From X23 sp050251575 (GTDB lineage: Bacteria; Bacillota; Clostridia; SK-Y3): a stretch of 47,359 nt of DNA. The first letter of the stretch is position 1. Every line of letters begins with the position of its first letter. The position numbers and the translations under genes are program-made. Below are positions 1 through 7,976 of the stretch, piece by piece. The stretch spans positions 1 through 47,359 of the forward strand of contig JBFWMP010000005.1 in the NCBI GenBank assembly GCA_050251575.1, read 5' to 3'. The notes beneath the pieces were generated by a model that saw only the letters and a program-made list of their open reading frames with translations, was not told the origin of the DNA and did no database searches.

Positions 1-313
1 CCCATATACCGCCATCACCAAAAATCAACGCTTGGATAATAAGTGCCAGTGAAACACCTATACAAGCTGCCCAGGGTCCTAGTAATATCGCAAGTAATAC
101 AGCACCTACCGCATGTCCGGAGCTCCCTCCCGGCAGCGGAACGTTAAACATCATAATAGTGAATGAGAATGCTGCACCAATAGAGAGCACAGGTATATGC
201 TTTCTCTTTAAAGTATTTTTTATCTTTTGTAAAGCCTTTCTCCAAATAGGAACCATGACCCCAATCAAAGGAATCGCTGTTTCCAATCCTATATAACCGT
301 CAGGAATATGCAT
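1..313 (-). CDS. cbiM: CbiM-type cobalt ECF transporter S component, 5' part
   Basis: This is the first ~104 residues of a membrane protein that runs off the left edge. The start MHIPDGYIG is the hallmark N-terminus of CbiM/NikM, in which the N-terminal Met-His residues help bind the Co or Ni ion. Hydrophobic segments follow, with a conserved glycine-rich stretch GGSSGHAVGAV near residue 65. CbiM is the substrate-binding membrane subunit of the CbiMNQO energy-coupling factor importer, which supplies cobalt for cobalamin synthesis. The ATG at 311-313 is preceded by AAAGGAG at about 7 bases. The gene has its own promoter and a structured leader. The upstream gene is a PocR-type regulator, which fits a cobalamin or propanediol context. 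A nickel-specific NikM remains possible because the C-terminal half is not visible. Confidence 0.9.
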   Translation of the reverse strand, partial: MHIPDGYIGLETAIPLIGVMVPIWRKALQKIKNTLKRKHIPVLSIGAAFSFTIMMFNVPLPGGSSGHAVGAVLLAILLGPWAACIGVSLALIIQALIFGDGGIW

Positions 314-338
314 TATTTCAATCTCCTTTCATCAAAAT

Positions 339-442
339 AAAAACCACGCAAGATATAAGCCGACTTCAGCCAGCTCCAACCTTCGTGGTTTTATTTGATA
401 AATAATTATTTTATAGCTCAATTATGTGCAACCTTCGTGGTT
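339..442 (-). promoter_or_regulatory. Structured leader / candidate attenuator of cbiM
   Basis: Read leftward, the ~140 nt leader holds two exact copies of a 14-nt element (AACCACGAAGGTTG, at 429-442 and 377-390). Each can fold as a small hairpin, AACC/GGTT around a loop ACGAA. The second copy overlaps the left arm of a terminator-like hairpin (AAAACCACG pairing with CGTGGTTTT, 339-392, followed by TTTTTATTTT). Inside that hairpin, GCTGGC-TGAA-GTCGGC can form a GU-containing stem. The small and large hairpins share bases, so they are mutually exclusive. I see no cobalamin-riboswitch or NiCo-riboswitch consensus. The attenuator role is inference. Confidence 0.5.
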
Positions 443-458
443 ACGTTTTCTTTATATT

Positions 459-487
459 ATATTAACATCTGTCTTTTTTCATGTCAA
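459..487 (-). promoter_or_regulatory. Sigma-A-type promoter of cbiM
   Basis: On the minus strand there is TTGACA (482-487), a 17-base spacer and TAATAT (459-464). Transcription would start near 452, giving a leader of about 140 nt before the cbiM ATG. The promoter lies just downstream of the regulator stop at 507, so cbiM need not depend on read-through. Confidence 0.7.
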
Positions 488-506
488 GATTTAATAAGTA
501 CATCTC

Positions 507-1796
507 CTATATTGTACCCCTTGACTCACGAAATTTTCCAGGCGTAACACCAGCTATTTTTTTAAATACCTTCGAAAAATAGCTTAAATCTTCAAAACCT
601 ACAAGATTGGAAACATCCAGCAAGCTTAATGAATTGTCCGCCAAAAGTTTCTTGCTCATCTCGATGCGAACTTGATTAAGATATGTATTAAAGTTGCATC
701 TCATTTCTTCTTTAAATGTTTTACTAAAATAGGATGCACTAAGATGTACATGACCGGCAACATCTTCCAAACTTATCTTTTTCATATAATTATGTTTTAC
801 AAAATCTATCGCCTTAAATATCACGTCTACGTGTTTCACATCCGCTAGGTTAAATACACTATCGGTAAATCGGGTCATAATATTAGACAGCCATTGCATG
901 AGCTCTTCTATCGTACGGAATCTGTGTATTTGATTCATATACCGATAATTCAAACCAAAAATCTGCTCTACATCGGCACCACCTTGCAGTGCAGCTCTGG
1001 ATAACAATACTATTAATTCTAATACTCGCGCCTTTACTATCTCTAATTTGCCTTCACATGATATAAAGATATGATTTGTCAACTCATTTAATATTTTCTG
1101 AGAACCTATTTTATCACCTAAAGATATTAATGACAACAGCTCTTCTTCTTTCTTGAGCGGATAGTTTTGGAGGGCACTGTCGCTCCCCCCCATCGTATTA
1201 ATATAATTTATATATTCACTGATATCGGCTTCTTGATCTTCATGTTCCTTTTTTTCAAGATATTGCATAGTTTGCCCGCTGGAAATATGTGAAGTAATGA
1301 GGGACAACAGCTCAGAAAAACTGTTCAACTGTTCCACAGGCACTACAGGAATCTCATTGGCATATTTTTTCAATTCTTCAATATATTCTTCATCAATATG
1401 ATTTTTTCTTATAATGTCATCCAGCAGCAGCTCCTCAGTTCGGACAGCAATAACCGGTCCTCCTAATAATCCTCCTTTTAAAGTACCATCTATAATGATA
1501 GGTGATGCCCAGTGTATCAATCCCATCGGACAGAAAAAAATGAATTTACCGTTGAATCGCTCTGCCTGATAGCTCCCATACAGATGTACATTTTGGCAGC
1601 TTCGATACTGGCTCAATATCTCCTGCACCTTCTTACAGAACTTGCAAATCTGCTTGTTTGAGTTGCAGTGGTACAAAGACTCACCTTGGAGGTCTACGAG
1701 GCGACACTCCATATTTATGGAACTACTATATGCATCTATGCTTTTTTTTACTGTCTCCAGCTCAAAACCATAATCCTTTTGTTCTTTATTTATCAC
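507..1796 (-). CDS. PocR-domain AraC-family transcriptional regulator
   Basis: 429 residues. The N-terminal ~170 residues look like a PocR sensory domain, with cysteines at 31, 44, 51, 54, 67 and 89 (including CKFC) and a glycine-rich GGLLGGPV stretch near 110. A middle helical region follows. The last ~100 residues form a two-helix AraC DNA-binding domain with typical motifs SASYFSKTFKEEM and GFEDLSYFSKVFKK, ending TPGKFRES. PocR in enterobacteria activates propanediol-use and cobalamin genes. Lying directly upstream of cbiM in the same orientation, this protein plausibly controls cobalt uptake or a B12-dependent pathway beyond the left edge. The start is GTG with GAGGCGG upstream. The ligand is unknown. 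Confidence 0.88.
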   Translation of the reverse strand: MINKEQKDYGFELETVKKSIDAYSSSINMECRLVDLQGESLYHCNSNKQICKFCKKVQEILSQYRSCQNVHLYGSYQAERFNGKFIFFCPMGLIHWASPIIIDGTLKGGLLGGPVIAVRTEELLLDDIIRKNHIDEEYIEELKKYANEIPVVPVEQLNSFSELLSLITSHISSGQTMQYLEKKEHEDQEADISEYINYINTMGGSDSALQNYPLKKEEELLSLISLGDKIGSQKILNELTNHIFISCEGKLEIVKARVLELIVLLSRAALQGGADVEQIFGLNYRYMNQIHRFRTIEELMQWLSNIMTRFTDSVFNLADVKHVDVIFKAIDFVKHNYMKKISLEDVAGHVHLSASYFSKTFKEEMRCNFNTYLNQVRIEMSKKLLADNSLSLLDVSNLVGFEDLSYFSKVFKKIAGVTPGKFRESRGTI

Positions 1797-1861
1797 TGCC
1801 GCCTCACTCTTTCACTATGGATATAATTATTACTAAACACTTCACATTTAATGTCTTAGTG

Positions 1862-1909
1862 CATAGTTCACGATTATCAGTATTTCTTTGACAGTTTCTA
1901 TGAACTATG
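1862..1909. promoter_or_regulatory. Perfect 9-bp inverted repeat upstream of the PocR-type regulator
   Basis: CATAGTTCA (1862-1870) and TGAACTATG (1901-1909) are exact inverse complements separated by 30 bases, within the 5' region of the leftward regulator gene. It could be an operator or an RNA stem; no binding protein can be assigned. The rest of the 1797-2029 gap is AT-rich, without a supported small ORF. Confidence 0.35.
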
Positions 1910-2029
1910 AACGAAATAACAATGATGCAGTATTCTTAATGTTATTTGTACAGCTTATTTTTAATTATACCATAAATATTGTAGAATAATAGATCTCAGT
2001 ATTCCTATCCCTTATAAAGTCAACCCTGT

Positions 2030-2103
2030 TTCGCACAAGATCCTTCACTTCATTCAGGATGACTAGTAAGGTATTTGTGATTCTGTGCGGAACGAAGAAT
2101 CTT
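2030..2103. repeat. Dispersed palindromic repeat, GTCATYCTGA/GAAGAATCTT type, copy 1
   Basis: Outer arms TTCGCACA and TGTGCGGAA are near inverse complements. Inside is AAGATCCTTCACTTCATTCA followed by GGATGAC, whose complement reads GTCATCCTGAATGAAG, and a further GAACGAAGAATCTT at the right end. The same kind of sequence (GTCATTCTGA with AAGAATCTT) recurs at 15765-15839. Such short palindromes are familiar as dispersed non-coding repeats in many bacterial genomes. It lies between the 3' end of tex and the regulator gene. Confidence 0.6.
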
Positions 2104-2109
2104 ATCTTT

Positions 2110-4263
2110 TCATATTCCCTTCATAGTTAATGATATCCTTTTTCTTGCAACATCTACTTCCAGCACCTTTACTTTTACAATGTCTCCAACAGCAACTACA
2201 TCCATAGGGTGCTTTACATATTGATTGCTAAGTTGTGAAATATGCACCAATCCATCCTGATGTACGCCAATATCCACAAATGCACCAAAATCTATGACAT
2301 TTCTCACTGTTCCGGTAAGAATCATGTCCGTCTTCAAGTCTTGGATATCAAGAACATCACTCATTAACATCGGCTTTGGGAGCTCATCTCTAGGATCACG
2401 ACCCGGCTTTAATAATTCATCCACAATATCTCTCATTGTAGGAATACCAATCCCCAACTCTTCTGCCAGCTTTTTCGCATCTAGCTGTGCAACCTTATCT
2501 TTTAAATCTTTAATACTGTTACTTTGTACATCTTCAAGCGTATATCCAACCTTTTGCAGCAGCTTTGCTGCCGCTTCATAGGATTCCGGATGTACAGAAG
2601 TATTATCCAGTATATTTACTCCTTCTGTTATTCTTAAGAAACCGGCACATTGTTCAAAGGCTTTCGGTCCTAATTTACTAACTTTCTGGAGCTGCTTCCG
2701 ATTTGTAAATATACCGTTTTCTTCTCTGTAAGACACAATATTCTTGGCAACGGTACCACTTACTCCGGAAATATACTGTAATAAAGATGGGGATGCCGTA
2801 TTCAAATCCACGCCAACACTATTAACACAATCTTCTACTACTACTCCCAATGCTTCACCTAGTCTTCTTTGATTCATATCATGTTGATACTGCCCCACTC
2901 CTATCGCCTTAGGGTCAATCTTTACCAGCTCTGCTAGAGGATCCTGCAATCTACGAGCGATAGAGGCTGCACTTCTAAGAGCAACATCAAAATCAGGAAA
3001 CTCCTCTGCACCCAACTTAGAGGCTGAATATACAGATGCACCTGACTCACTCACTACCATATAGAATATTTCTTTATCTAATTCTTTAATTAAATCAACT
3101 GTAAATATTTCCGACTCTTTAGAAGCCGTACCATTCCCGATAGAGATGATGTCCACTCTATATTTATCTATCAAACCTTTAAGGACTCTTTTTGCTTCGT
3201 CAATCTTATTTTGAGGTGGCGTTGGGTAGACTACTGTAGTATCCAGTACTTTGCCCGTCTCGTCTACTACTGCGATTTTACATCCAGTTCTGTATGCCGG
3301 GTCCAGCCCCAGCACTACTTTGCCTTTTACCGGTGGCTGCAATAATAGATTTCTTATGTTTGCAGCAAACACTTTCATGGCCTGTTCCTGCGCTGCTTCA
3401 GTCAGTTCGTTTCTAATTTCTCTTTCAATAGAAGGCTGTATAAGTCTTTTATAAGCATCTTCTGCCGCCTTTTCAACATATTCAGTCGTAATAGCTCTCT
3501 TTTGAGCAACTATTTCCTTGTGTAAATACTTTACAATGTCTTCATCAGACATATCAATAGATACTTTCAAGAATTCTTCTTTCTCCCCTCTATCAATAGC
3601 AAGAACACGATGTTTTGCTATTTTTGATACAGGTTCCTTAAAATCATAATACATGTCATAAACGGACTCCTCTTCTTTTACCGCCTTAGACACCAGCATA
3701 CCACGATTAAACGTCATACTTCTTATTGCTTTTCGGTATTCCGCATTGTCGGACACCATTTCAGCAATAATATCCATAGCCCCATTTAAAGCATCTTCTA
3801 CTGTATTAACCTCTTTCTCCTCATCAATATATGGCTGTGCTATATCCTCAATACTGCCCTCATATGTATCTTGCAAATATATGATATTTGCAAGGGCCTC
3901 TAGGCCCTTTTCCTTCGCCATCATTGCTCTTGTCCTTCTTTTAGGTCTAAAGGGTCGGTAAATATCATCAATCTCCTGCAGCGTCTCAGATCTGGTAATA
4001 CTTTCATCGATTTCTTCGGTAAGCTTACCTTGCTCTTCAATAAGACGTTTTACTTCTTCTTTCCTTGCTTCAAGATTTCTTAAATATATAAGCCTCTCAT
4101 AAAATTCTCTTAAGACCTGATCATTCAATTCCCCAGTCATTTCTTTTCTGTATCTTGCAATAAACGGAATAGTATTACCATCATCAATCAACTTCACTGT
4201 ATTTTCTATTTGGAAGGTTTTAAGATTAAATTCTTTCTGCAACCTTTGCAATAATGCATTCAT
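2110..4263 (-). CDS. tex: Tex-family RNA-binding transcription accessory protein
   Basis: 717 residues, the usual Tex length. From the N-terminus it shows the helical Tex_N region (FIARYRKEMTG near 35), a YqgF/RNase H-like fold (GLDPAYRTGCKIAVVD near 320), helix-hairpin-helix repeats (SPSLLQYISGVSGTVAKNIV and the following SKLGPKAFEQ), and a C-terminal S1 domain (GTVRNVIDFGAFVDIGVHQDG, about 640-715). Tex binds nucleic acid and is tied to transcription quality control and stress tolerance in several bacteria. It starts 26 bases after the CapA-family gene in the same orientation, so the two are probably co-transcribed. No obvious T-rich terminator follows; the palindromic repeat is downstream. 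Confidence 0.96.
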   Translation of the reverse strand: MNALLQRLQKEFNLKTFQIENTVKLIDDGNTIPFIARYRKEMTGELNDQVLREFYERLIYLRNLEARKEEVKRLIEEQGKLTEEIDESITRSETLQEIDDIYRPFRPKRRTRAMMAKEKGLEALANIIYLQDTYEGSIEDIAQPYIDEEKEVNTVEDALNGAMDIIAEMVSDNAEYRKAIRSMTFNRGMLVSKAVKEEESVYDMYYDFKEPVSKIAKHRVLAIDRGEKEEFLKVSIDMSDEDIVKYLHKEIVAQKRAITTEYVEKAAEDAYKRLIQPSIEREIRNELTEAAQEQAMKVFAANIRNLLLQPPVKGKVVLGLDPAYRTGCKIAVVDETGKVLDTTVVYPTPPQNKIDEAKRVLKGLIDKYRVDIISIGNGTASKESEIFTVDLIKELDKEIFYMVVSESGASVYSASKLGAEEFPDFDVALRSAASIARRLQDPLAELVKIDPKAIGVGQYQHDMNQRRLGEALGVVVEDCVNSVGVDLNTASPSLLQYISGVSGTVAKNIVSYREENGIFTNRKQLQKVSKLGPKAFEQCAGFLRITEGVNILDNTSVHPESYEAAAKLLQKVGYTLEDVQSNSIKDLKDKVAQLDAKKLAEELGIGIPTMRDIVDELLKPGRDPRDELPKPMLMSDVLDIQDLKTDMILTGTVRNVIDFGAFVDIGVHQDGLVHISQLSNQYVKHPMDVVAVGDIVKVKVLEVDVARKRISLTMKGI

Positions 4264-4289
4264 ATTCTTCCCCCATTCACTATAATAAG

Positions 4290-5513
4290 TTATTTAATAT
4301 CGAATATCAGTTTTCCATCATTAACTTGTGCCATTGTATTCATCTGTTCCTCAGAAAGTTTCTTTATATATCCCATGATACGCGCAGCAGCATCACCCTT
4401 GGCAAATACGGTCTCCTTTTTGGCAACTACTTGTAATGGAGATACTTCCAAGCGGGATAGCTTTCCATCAGTAAAGTCCATATCCACAACCATACCCTCA
4501 TTATTAGGTCTTTCATTCTGATCAAATATAAAGTTACCCATACTATAGATAATAGGCTTCCCCTTATAAATTTCTATTCCTTGAAGTACATGGGGATGGT
4601 GCCCAAGAATCATATCCGCTCCTGCATCTATGATATCCTGCCCTAACTCCCTCTGCAACGAAGGAACATTATGAGAATTTTCTACCCCCCAGTGAAAAGA
4701 CACTGCAATGAGGTCTACCTGATTCCTCAGCTTTTTAATGTCTTCTATAATTGGACCGGTTTCATACTTTACCGGATTACCATTTTTATCGTCTTGATGT
4801 GTTAACGGTGCCACGCCGGAAGAATTCTCTTTTGCCCAGAAATAACATATGTTTTTTTTCTCAGGCGAGTCCCAAAATCCATAATGAGCAAAATCCGAAT
4901 AGGCAAGAAAACCGACTTTAACTCCCTTCACTTCAATAATTGCCGGATTTCTTGCATCAGTAAGATTCTTTCCTGCCCCAATATATTTGATATTGTTTTG
5001 ATTTAAAATCTCCATCGTATCAATCAAAGCAACCTCATTATAATCCATAATGTGATTGTTTGCGATATTTACAACATCAATCCCTGCATAATTAACTCCT
5101 TCAACTGCTTTAGGTTCAGCCCTTAGATTTATCTTCCCTTCCAGCTTCTGTCCCCTATCAGAAAGGGTAAACTCCATATTAGCAAAAGTAATATCCCCGC
5201 TCCTCAAAAATTCAGCGGTTTGCTTAAAGGGCATGGTATAGTCTGCCTTAGTATGATATGCTACACCTCTGCCCAGCATGATATCCCCAATTGCTTTTAT
5301 ATTTATCTTTTTGCTTTTTCTCCCTTTTTCAGATTCAGATACTGCTTCTTCACCGAAAACATAACTGCTATCTTCTTCCGAAAGTACTTCTTCAACTTTT
5401 TCAGCTTTTTGCTCTGCTTGGCTACTAATCGGTTCCGTGCCGATTACTTTTTTTGGAGTACACCCTGATAAAACAACCATGCATATAATCAGTAATATTG
5501 TTTTATTTCTCAT
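4290..5513 (-). CDS. CapA-family (PGA_cap metallophosphatase-like) lipoprotein
   Basis: 407 residues. A lipoprotein signal peptide is clear: MRNKTILLIICMVVLSGC with lipobox LSGC (Cys18). A polar linker runs to about residue 65, then the CapA/PgsA calcineurin-like domain with motifs GDIMLGRGV, FANMEFTLSD, NIANNHIMDY, SFHWGVE and GHHPHVLQGIEIYKGKPI. The family was named from capsule poly-gamma-glutamate synthesis in Bacillus, but stand-alone lipoprotein homologues like this one are common in Clostridia and their substrate is unknown. No PgsB/PgsC partners are nearby, so a capsule role should not be assumed. The gene is upstream of tex. Confidence 0.88.
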   Translation of the reverse strand: MRNKTILLIICMVVLSGCTPKKVIGTEPISSQAEQKAEKVEEVLSEEDSSYVFGEEAVSESEKGRKSKKINIKAIGDIMLGRGVAYHTKADYTMPFKQTAEFLRSGDITFANMEFTLSDRGQKLEGKINLRAEPKAVEGVNYAGIDVVNIANNHIMDYNEVALIDTMEILNQNNIKYIGAGKNLTDARNPAIIEVKGVKVGFLAYSDFAHYGFWDSPEKKNICYFWAKENSSGVAPLTHQDDKNGNPVKYETGPIIEDIKKLRNQVDLIAVSFHWGVENSHNVPSLQRELGQDIIDAGADMILGHHPHVLQGIEIYKGKPIIYSMGNFIFDQNERPNNEGMVVDMDFTDGKLSRLEVSPLQVVAKKETVFAKGDAAARIMGYIKKLSEEQMNTMAQVNDGKLIFDIK

Positions 5514-5587
5514 ATCAAGAATCCTCAGCTTTCTTTATGTATAAATTAATTTTACCTTAATGTACAAAGAAGCACAAGAAACAAAAA

Positions 5588-5611
5588 GAAGGCAGCTATG
5601 ATACTGCCTTC
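5588..5611 (-). terminator. Terminator of the pseudouridine synthase gene
   Basis: GAAGGCAG (5588-5595) and CTGCCTTC (5604-5611) form a perfect 8-bp stem overlapping the stop codon. On the minus strand it is followed by TTTTTG. Confidence 0.75.
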
Positions 5612-6321
5612 AAATTCTCCAGCTCGACATTGCTTAGTTCTCTGCATTCCCCAAGCTTCAAATCTTTATCCAACTCCAGCGTGCCCATTTTTATTCTCTT
5701 GAGAAATATAACCTTTTTCCCAACAGCTTCAAACATTCTCTTTACCTGATGAAACTTCCCTTCTACAATAGTAAGTTCTATTTCTGACTGTTCATCTGAT
5801 TTTAGAATGTTTAGCTGCGCCGGAAGAGTCTTATATTCATCTTCAAGAATAACGCCCCGTTCAAAAATTGTAATATCTTTCTCTGTTACTTGCCCATCTA
5901 TTTTTGCATAGTATGTCTTTGGAACATGTTTTTTAGGAGATAATAAATCATGCGCCAGCTGCCCCTCATTAGTCAATAACAACAAACCCTCCGTATCCCT
6001 ATCCAGCCGTCCTACGGGAAACAATTCAAAATGCTTATATTCTTCCGGCACCAGATCTACTACCGTCTTAAACCTATTATCCCATGTCGCTGAAACTACT
6101 CCTGCCGGCTTGTTCATCATTAAATAGATATATTTCCTATATTCCACATTTTGCCCATTGACTATAATCCGATTGTCATCGGGATCTATATGGATACTGC
6201 TGTCTTTTATGACCTTACCGTCTATAGAAACCTGACCTGCACGTACCATCTGCTTGATTTCTTTTCTTGTTCCAAAGCCGCTGTTAGATAGTATCTTGTC
6301 TAGTCGTTGCGAATTTGACAT
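5596..6321 (-). CDS. RsuA/RluB-family pseudouridine synthase
   Basis: 241 residues from the ATG at 6319-6321, which has GGAGGAAC just upstream; the reading frame stays open into the N run, but that extension is not real coding evidence. An S4 RNA-binding domain occupies about residues 1-60 (RLDKILSNSGFGTRKEIKQM). The catalytic domain follows, with GRLDRDTEGLLLLTNEG holding the nucleophilic Asp, and a C-terminal GKFHQVKRMFEAVGKKV. The family modifies uridines in 16S or 23S rRNA; length and motifs fit the short RsuA-like branch, but the target position cannot be fixed. It probably sits in an operon with the methylase gene across the gap. A terminator overlaps its stop. Confidence 0.93.
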   Translation of the reverse strand: MSNSQRLDKILSNSGFGTRKEIKQMVRAGQVSIDGKVIKDSSIHIDPDDNRIIVNGQNVEYRKYIYLMMNKPAGVVSATWDNRFKTVVDLVPEEYKHFELFPVGRLDRDTEGLLLLTNEGQLAHDLLSPKKHVPKTYYAKIDGQVTEKDITIFERGVILEDEYKTLPAQLNILKSDEQSEIELTIVEGKFHQVKRMFEAVGKKVIFLKRIKMGTLELDKDLKLGECRELSNVELENLKAVS

Positions 6322-6332
6322 ATGTTCCTCCA

Positions 6333-6432
6333 NNNNNNNNNNNNNNNNNNNNNNNNNNNNNNNNNNNNNNNNNNNNNNNNNNNNNNNNNNNNNNNNNNNN
6401 NNNNNNNNNNNNNNNNNNNNNNNNNNNNNNNN
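6333..6432. other. Assembly gap of exactly 100 N
   Basis: A run of 100 N joins two contigs, the conventional placeholder for a gap of unknown size. On the left is the ribosome binding site of the pseudouridine synthase gene; on the right is the last visible codon of the methylase gene. The real missing sequence may be a few bases or much longer, so nothing should be read through it. Confidence 0.99.
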
Positions 6433-7793
6433 CCCATTTTTCTCCATGCCTTCGGATATCCGTTTTTCAGAATCCCATCACCCTGCTTACCCCATCCGAG
6501 GGGGTGCCCATCAACACATACAACGGTCCAACCTTTTTGTCCTTCTGTCATCAAGGTCTCTCCCTTGAGATACCTTATAACCTCGTGAGACTCTGCACTC
6601 AAATCAAGAATATTATTAAAATCATCTCTTTTCAATGCCATCACCAATGCCTGAGAAGGTTCAAAACGCCCCTTTTCTACACTCCCTAATTGCAGGCCTG
6701 TTCTCACTACATTCAACCCTCTTATATCAGGAAGCTCGTTAGGGATGATATGTATATTATGACCATATATTTGAAAAGTTCCCACAAGTGGTGTCTTTAA
6801 TACCTCCTGTGCAAACTCTTGCCATAATCTTTCAACTTCTTTATCCATTAAAGATGTCAAGTTTTTGCTTGGTACAGGCTTTAACGCGGCTTTTTTCTGC
6901 AGCAATGCTACAAAATGGCCTTCTCCCTTTACCTTATGCGGCCAAAAGCGTATGCATCTATCTAACACTTCTCTTCCTTCTACCCAATCGTGTCTTCCCT
7001 TATCCATTCCTTCTGCCTTTTCAATACTTAATACTTTATAATCCGGATTCCTGTTTAGGAACCATTCAATACTTCCTTCATTTTCTTCGGGCGAGAATGT
7101 GCAAGTAGAGTAACAGATAATACCCCTGTCCTTGAGCATTCTATCGGCATATTCCAATATATCACGCTGCATAGTACAGCAGGTATGCACATCGTATTTT
7201 TCCCAACTCTTCGCCGCCTGCTCGTCCTTTCTCATCATGCCTTCCCCTGAGCAAGGCGCATCTACCAAGATTTTATCAAAGTATCCCGCGAACTTGTCAG
7301 CAAGATGTTGCGGAGTTTCATTGGTTATAACGGCATTTGTTACACCATATAGTTCAATATTCTTCACAAGTGCCTTCACTCTACCGGCATTGATATCATT
7401 AGCCACCAATACCCCTTGTCCATTTAATTTTGCCGCTATCTGAATAGTTTTGCCCCCTGGCGCAGCACATAAGTCAAGAATTTTATCTCCCGGTTTCGCA
7501 TCAATGATCGCTCCCGGTGCCATAGCACTTGGCTCCTGAATATAGTATAACCCTGCGTGATAATAAGGATGTTTGCCTGGAGCATCTCCTTCATGGTAAT
7601 AGAATCCATCTTCTGCCCACGAAATTGCATCCAATTCAAAAGGAGAAGCTTTCAAAAACTGTTCTACACTAACTTTAAGCGTATTTACCCTGAGACCATA
7701 AAACCTTTGTTCATCATAAGACTTCAAAAAAGCTTCATATTCTTCCTTTAGAAGGTCCTTCATTTTATCCAAAAATTTTTCAGGTAATTTCAT
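6433..7793 (-). CDS. RsmF-type rRNA (cytosine-C5) methyltransferase, 3' end lost in gap
   Basis: About 453 residues are visible. The NOL1/NOP2/Sun fold is clear: the SAM-binding motif DLCAAPGGKTIQIAAKL near 110, VDAPCSGEGMMRK with the first conserved Cys near 180, and YSTCTFSPEENE with the catalytic Cys near 230. The C-terminal part carries the RsmF/PUA-like region and reaches DGHPLGWGKQ and NGYPKAWRKM, which is where Firmicutes homologues usually end, so only a few residues are probably missing. The family methylates C5 of cytosine in 16S rRNA. It is in the same orientation as the pseudouridine synthase, consistent with an rRNA-modification operon. Confidence 0.93.
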
Positions 7794-7893
7794 GCTGATT
7801 TTTCAATTCTCCATTCTTCACTATAGTTCATTGTTTTCATTTAACCTAAGTATCTTCTTTAATATCCGAATCTTTACCAATTTATTATACCAC

Positions 7894-7945
7894 AAAAAAA
7901 GCAAAAAACACCAGTTGATACAGCAACTATGTTTCTTGCTTTTTA
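7894..7945 (-). terminator. Terminator after the DUF4830 gene
   Basis: An outer stem AAAAAGCAA / TTGCTTTTT and an inner stem AGTTG / CAACT form a hairpin ~30 bases beyond the DUF4830 stop. The minus-strand 3' side is T-rich. Confidence 0.65.
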
Positions 7946-7976
7946 AACTTTGATCTTGTCTACTTTATAAGGAAAG

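Noticed and set aside
339..460. Cobalamin or NiCo riboswitch upstream of cbiM
   Set aside because: No recognisable B12-box or NiCo four-way-junction consensus by eye; reported instead as an unclassified leader.
2294..3961. Plus-strand ORFs of 67-95 codons inside tex
   Set aside because: Antisense shadows of a strongly conserved gene, lacking ribosome binding sites.
6254..6689. ORFs on both strands that read through the N run
   Set aside because: The frames are open only because N codons cannot be stops; they do not represent proteins.
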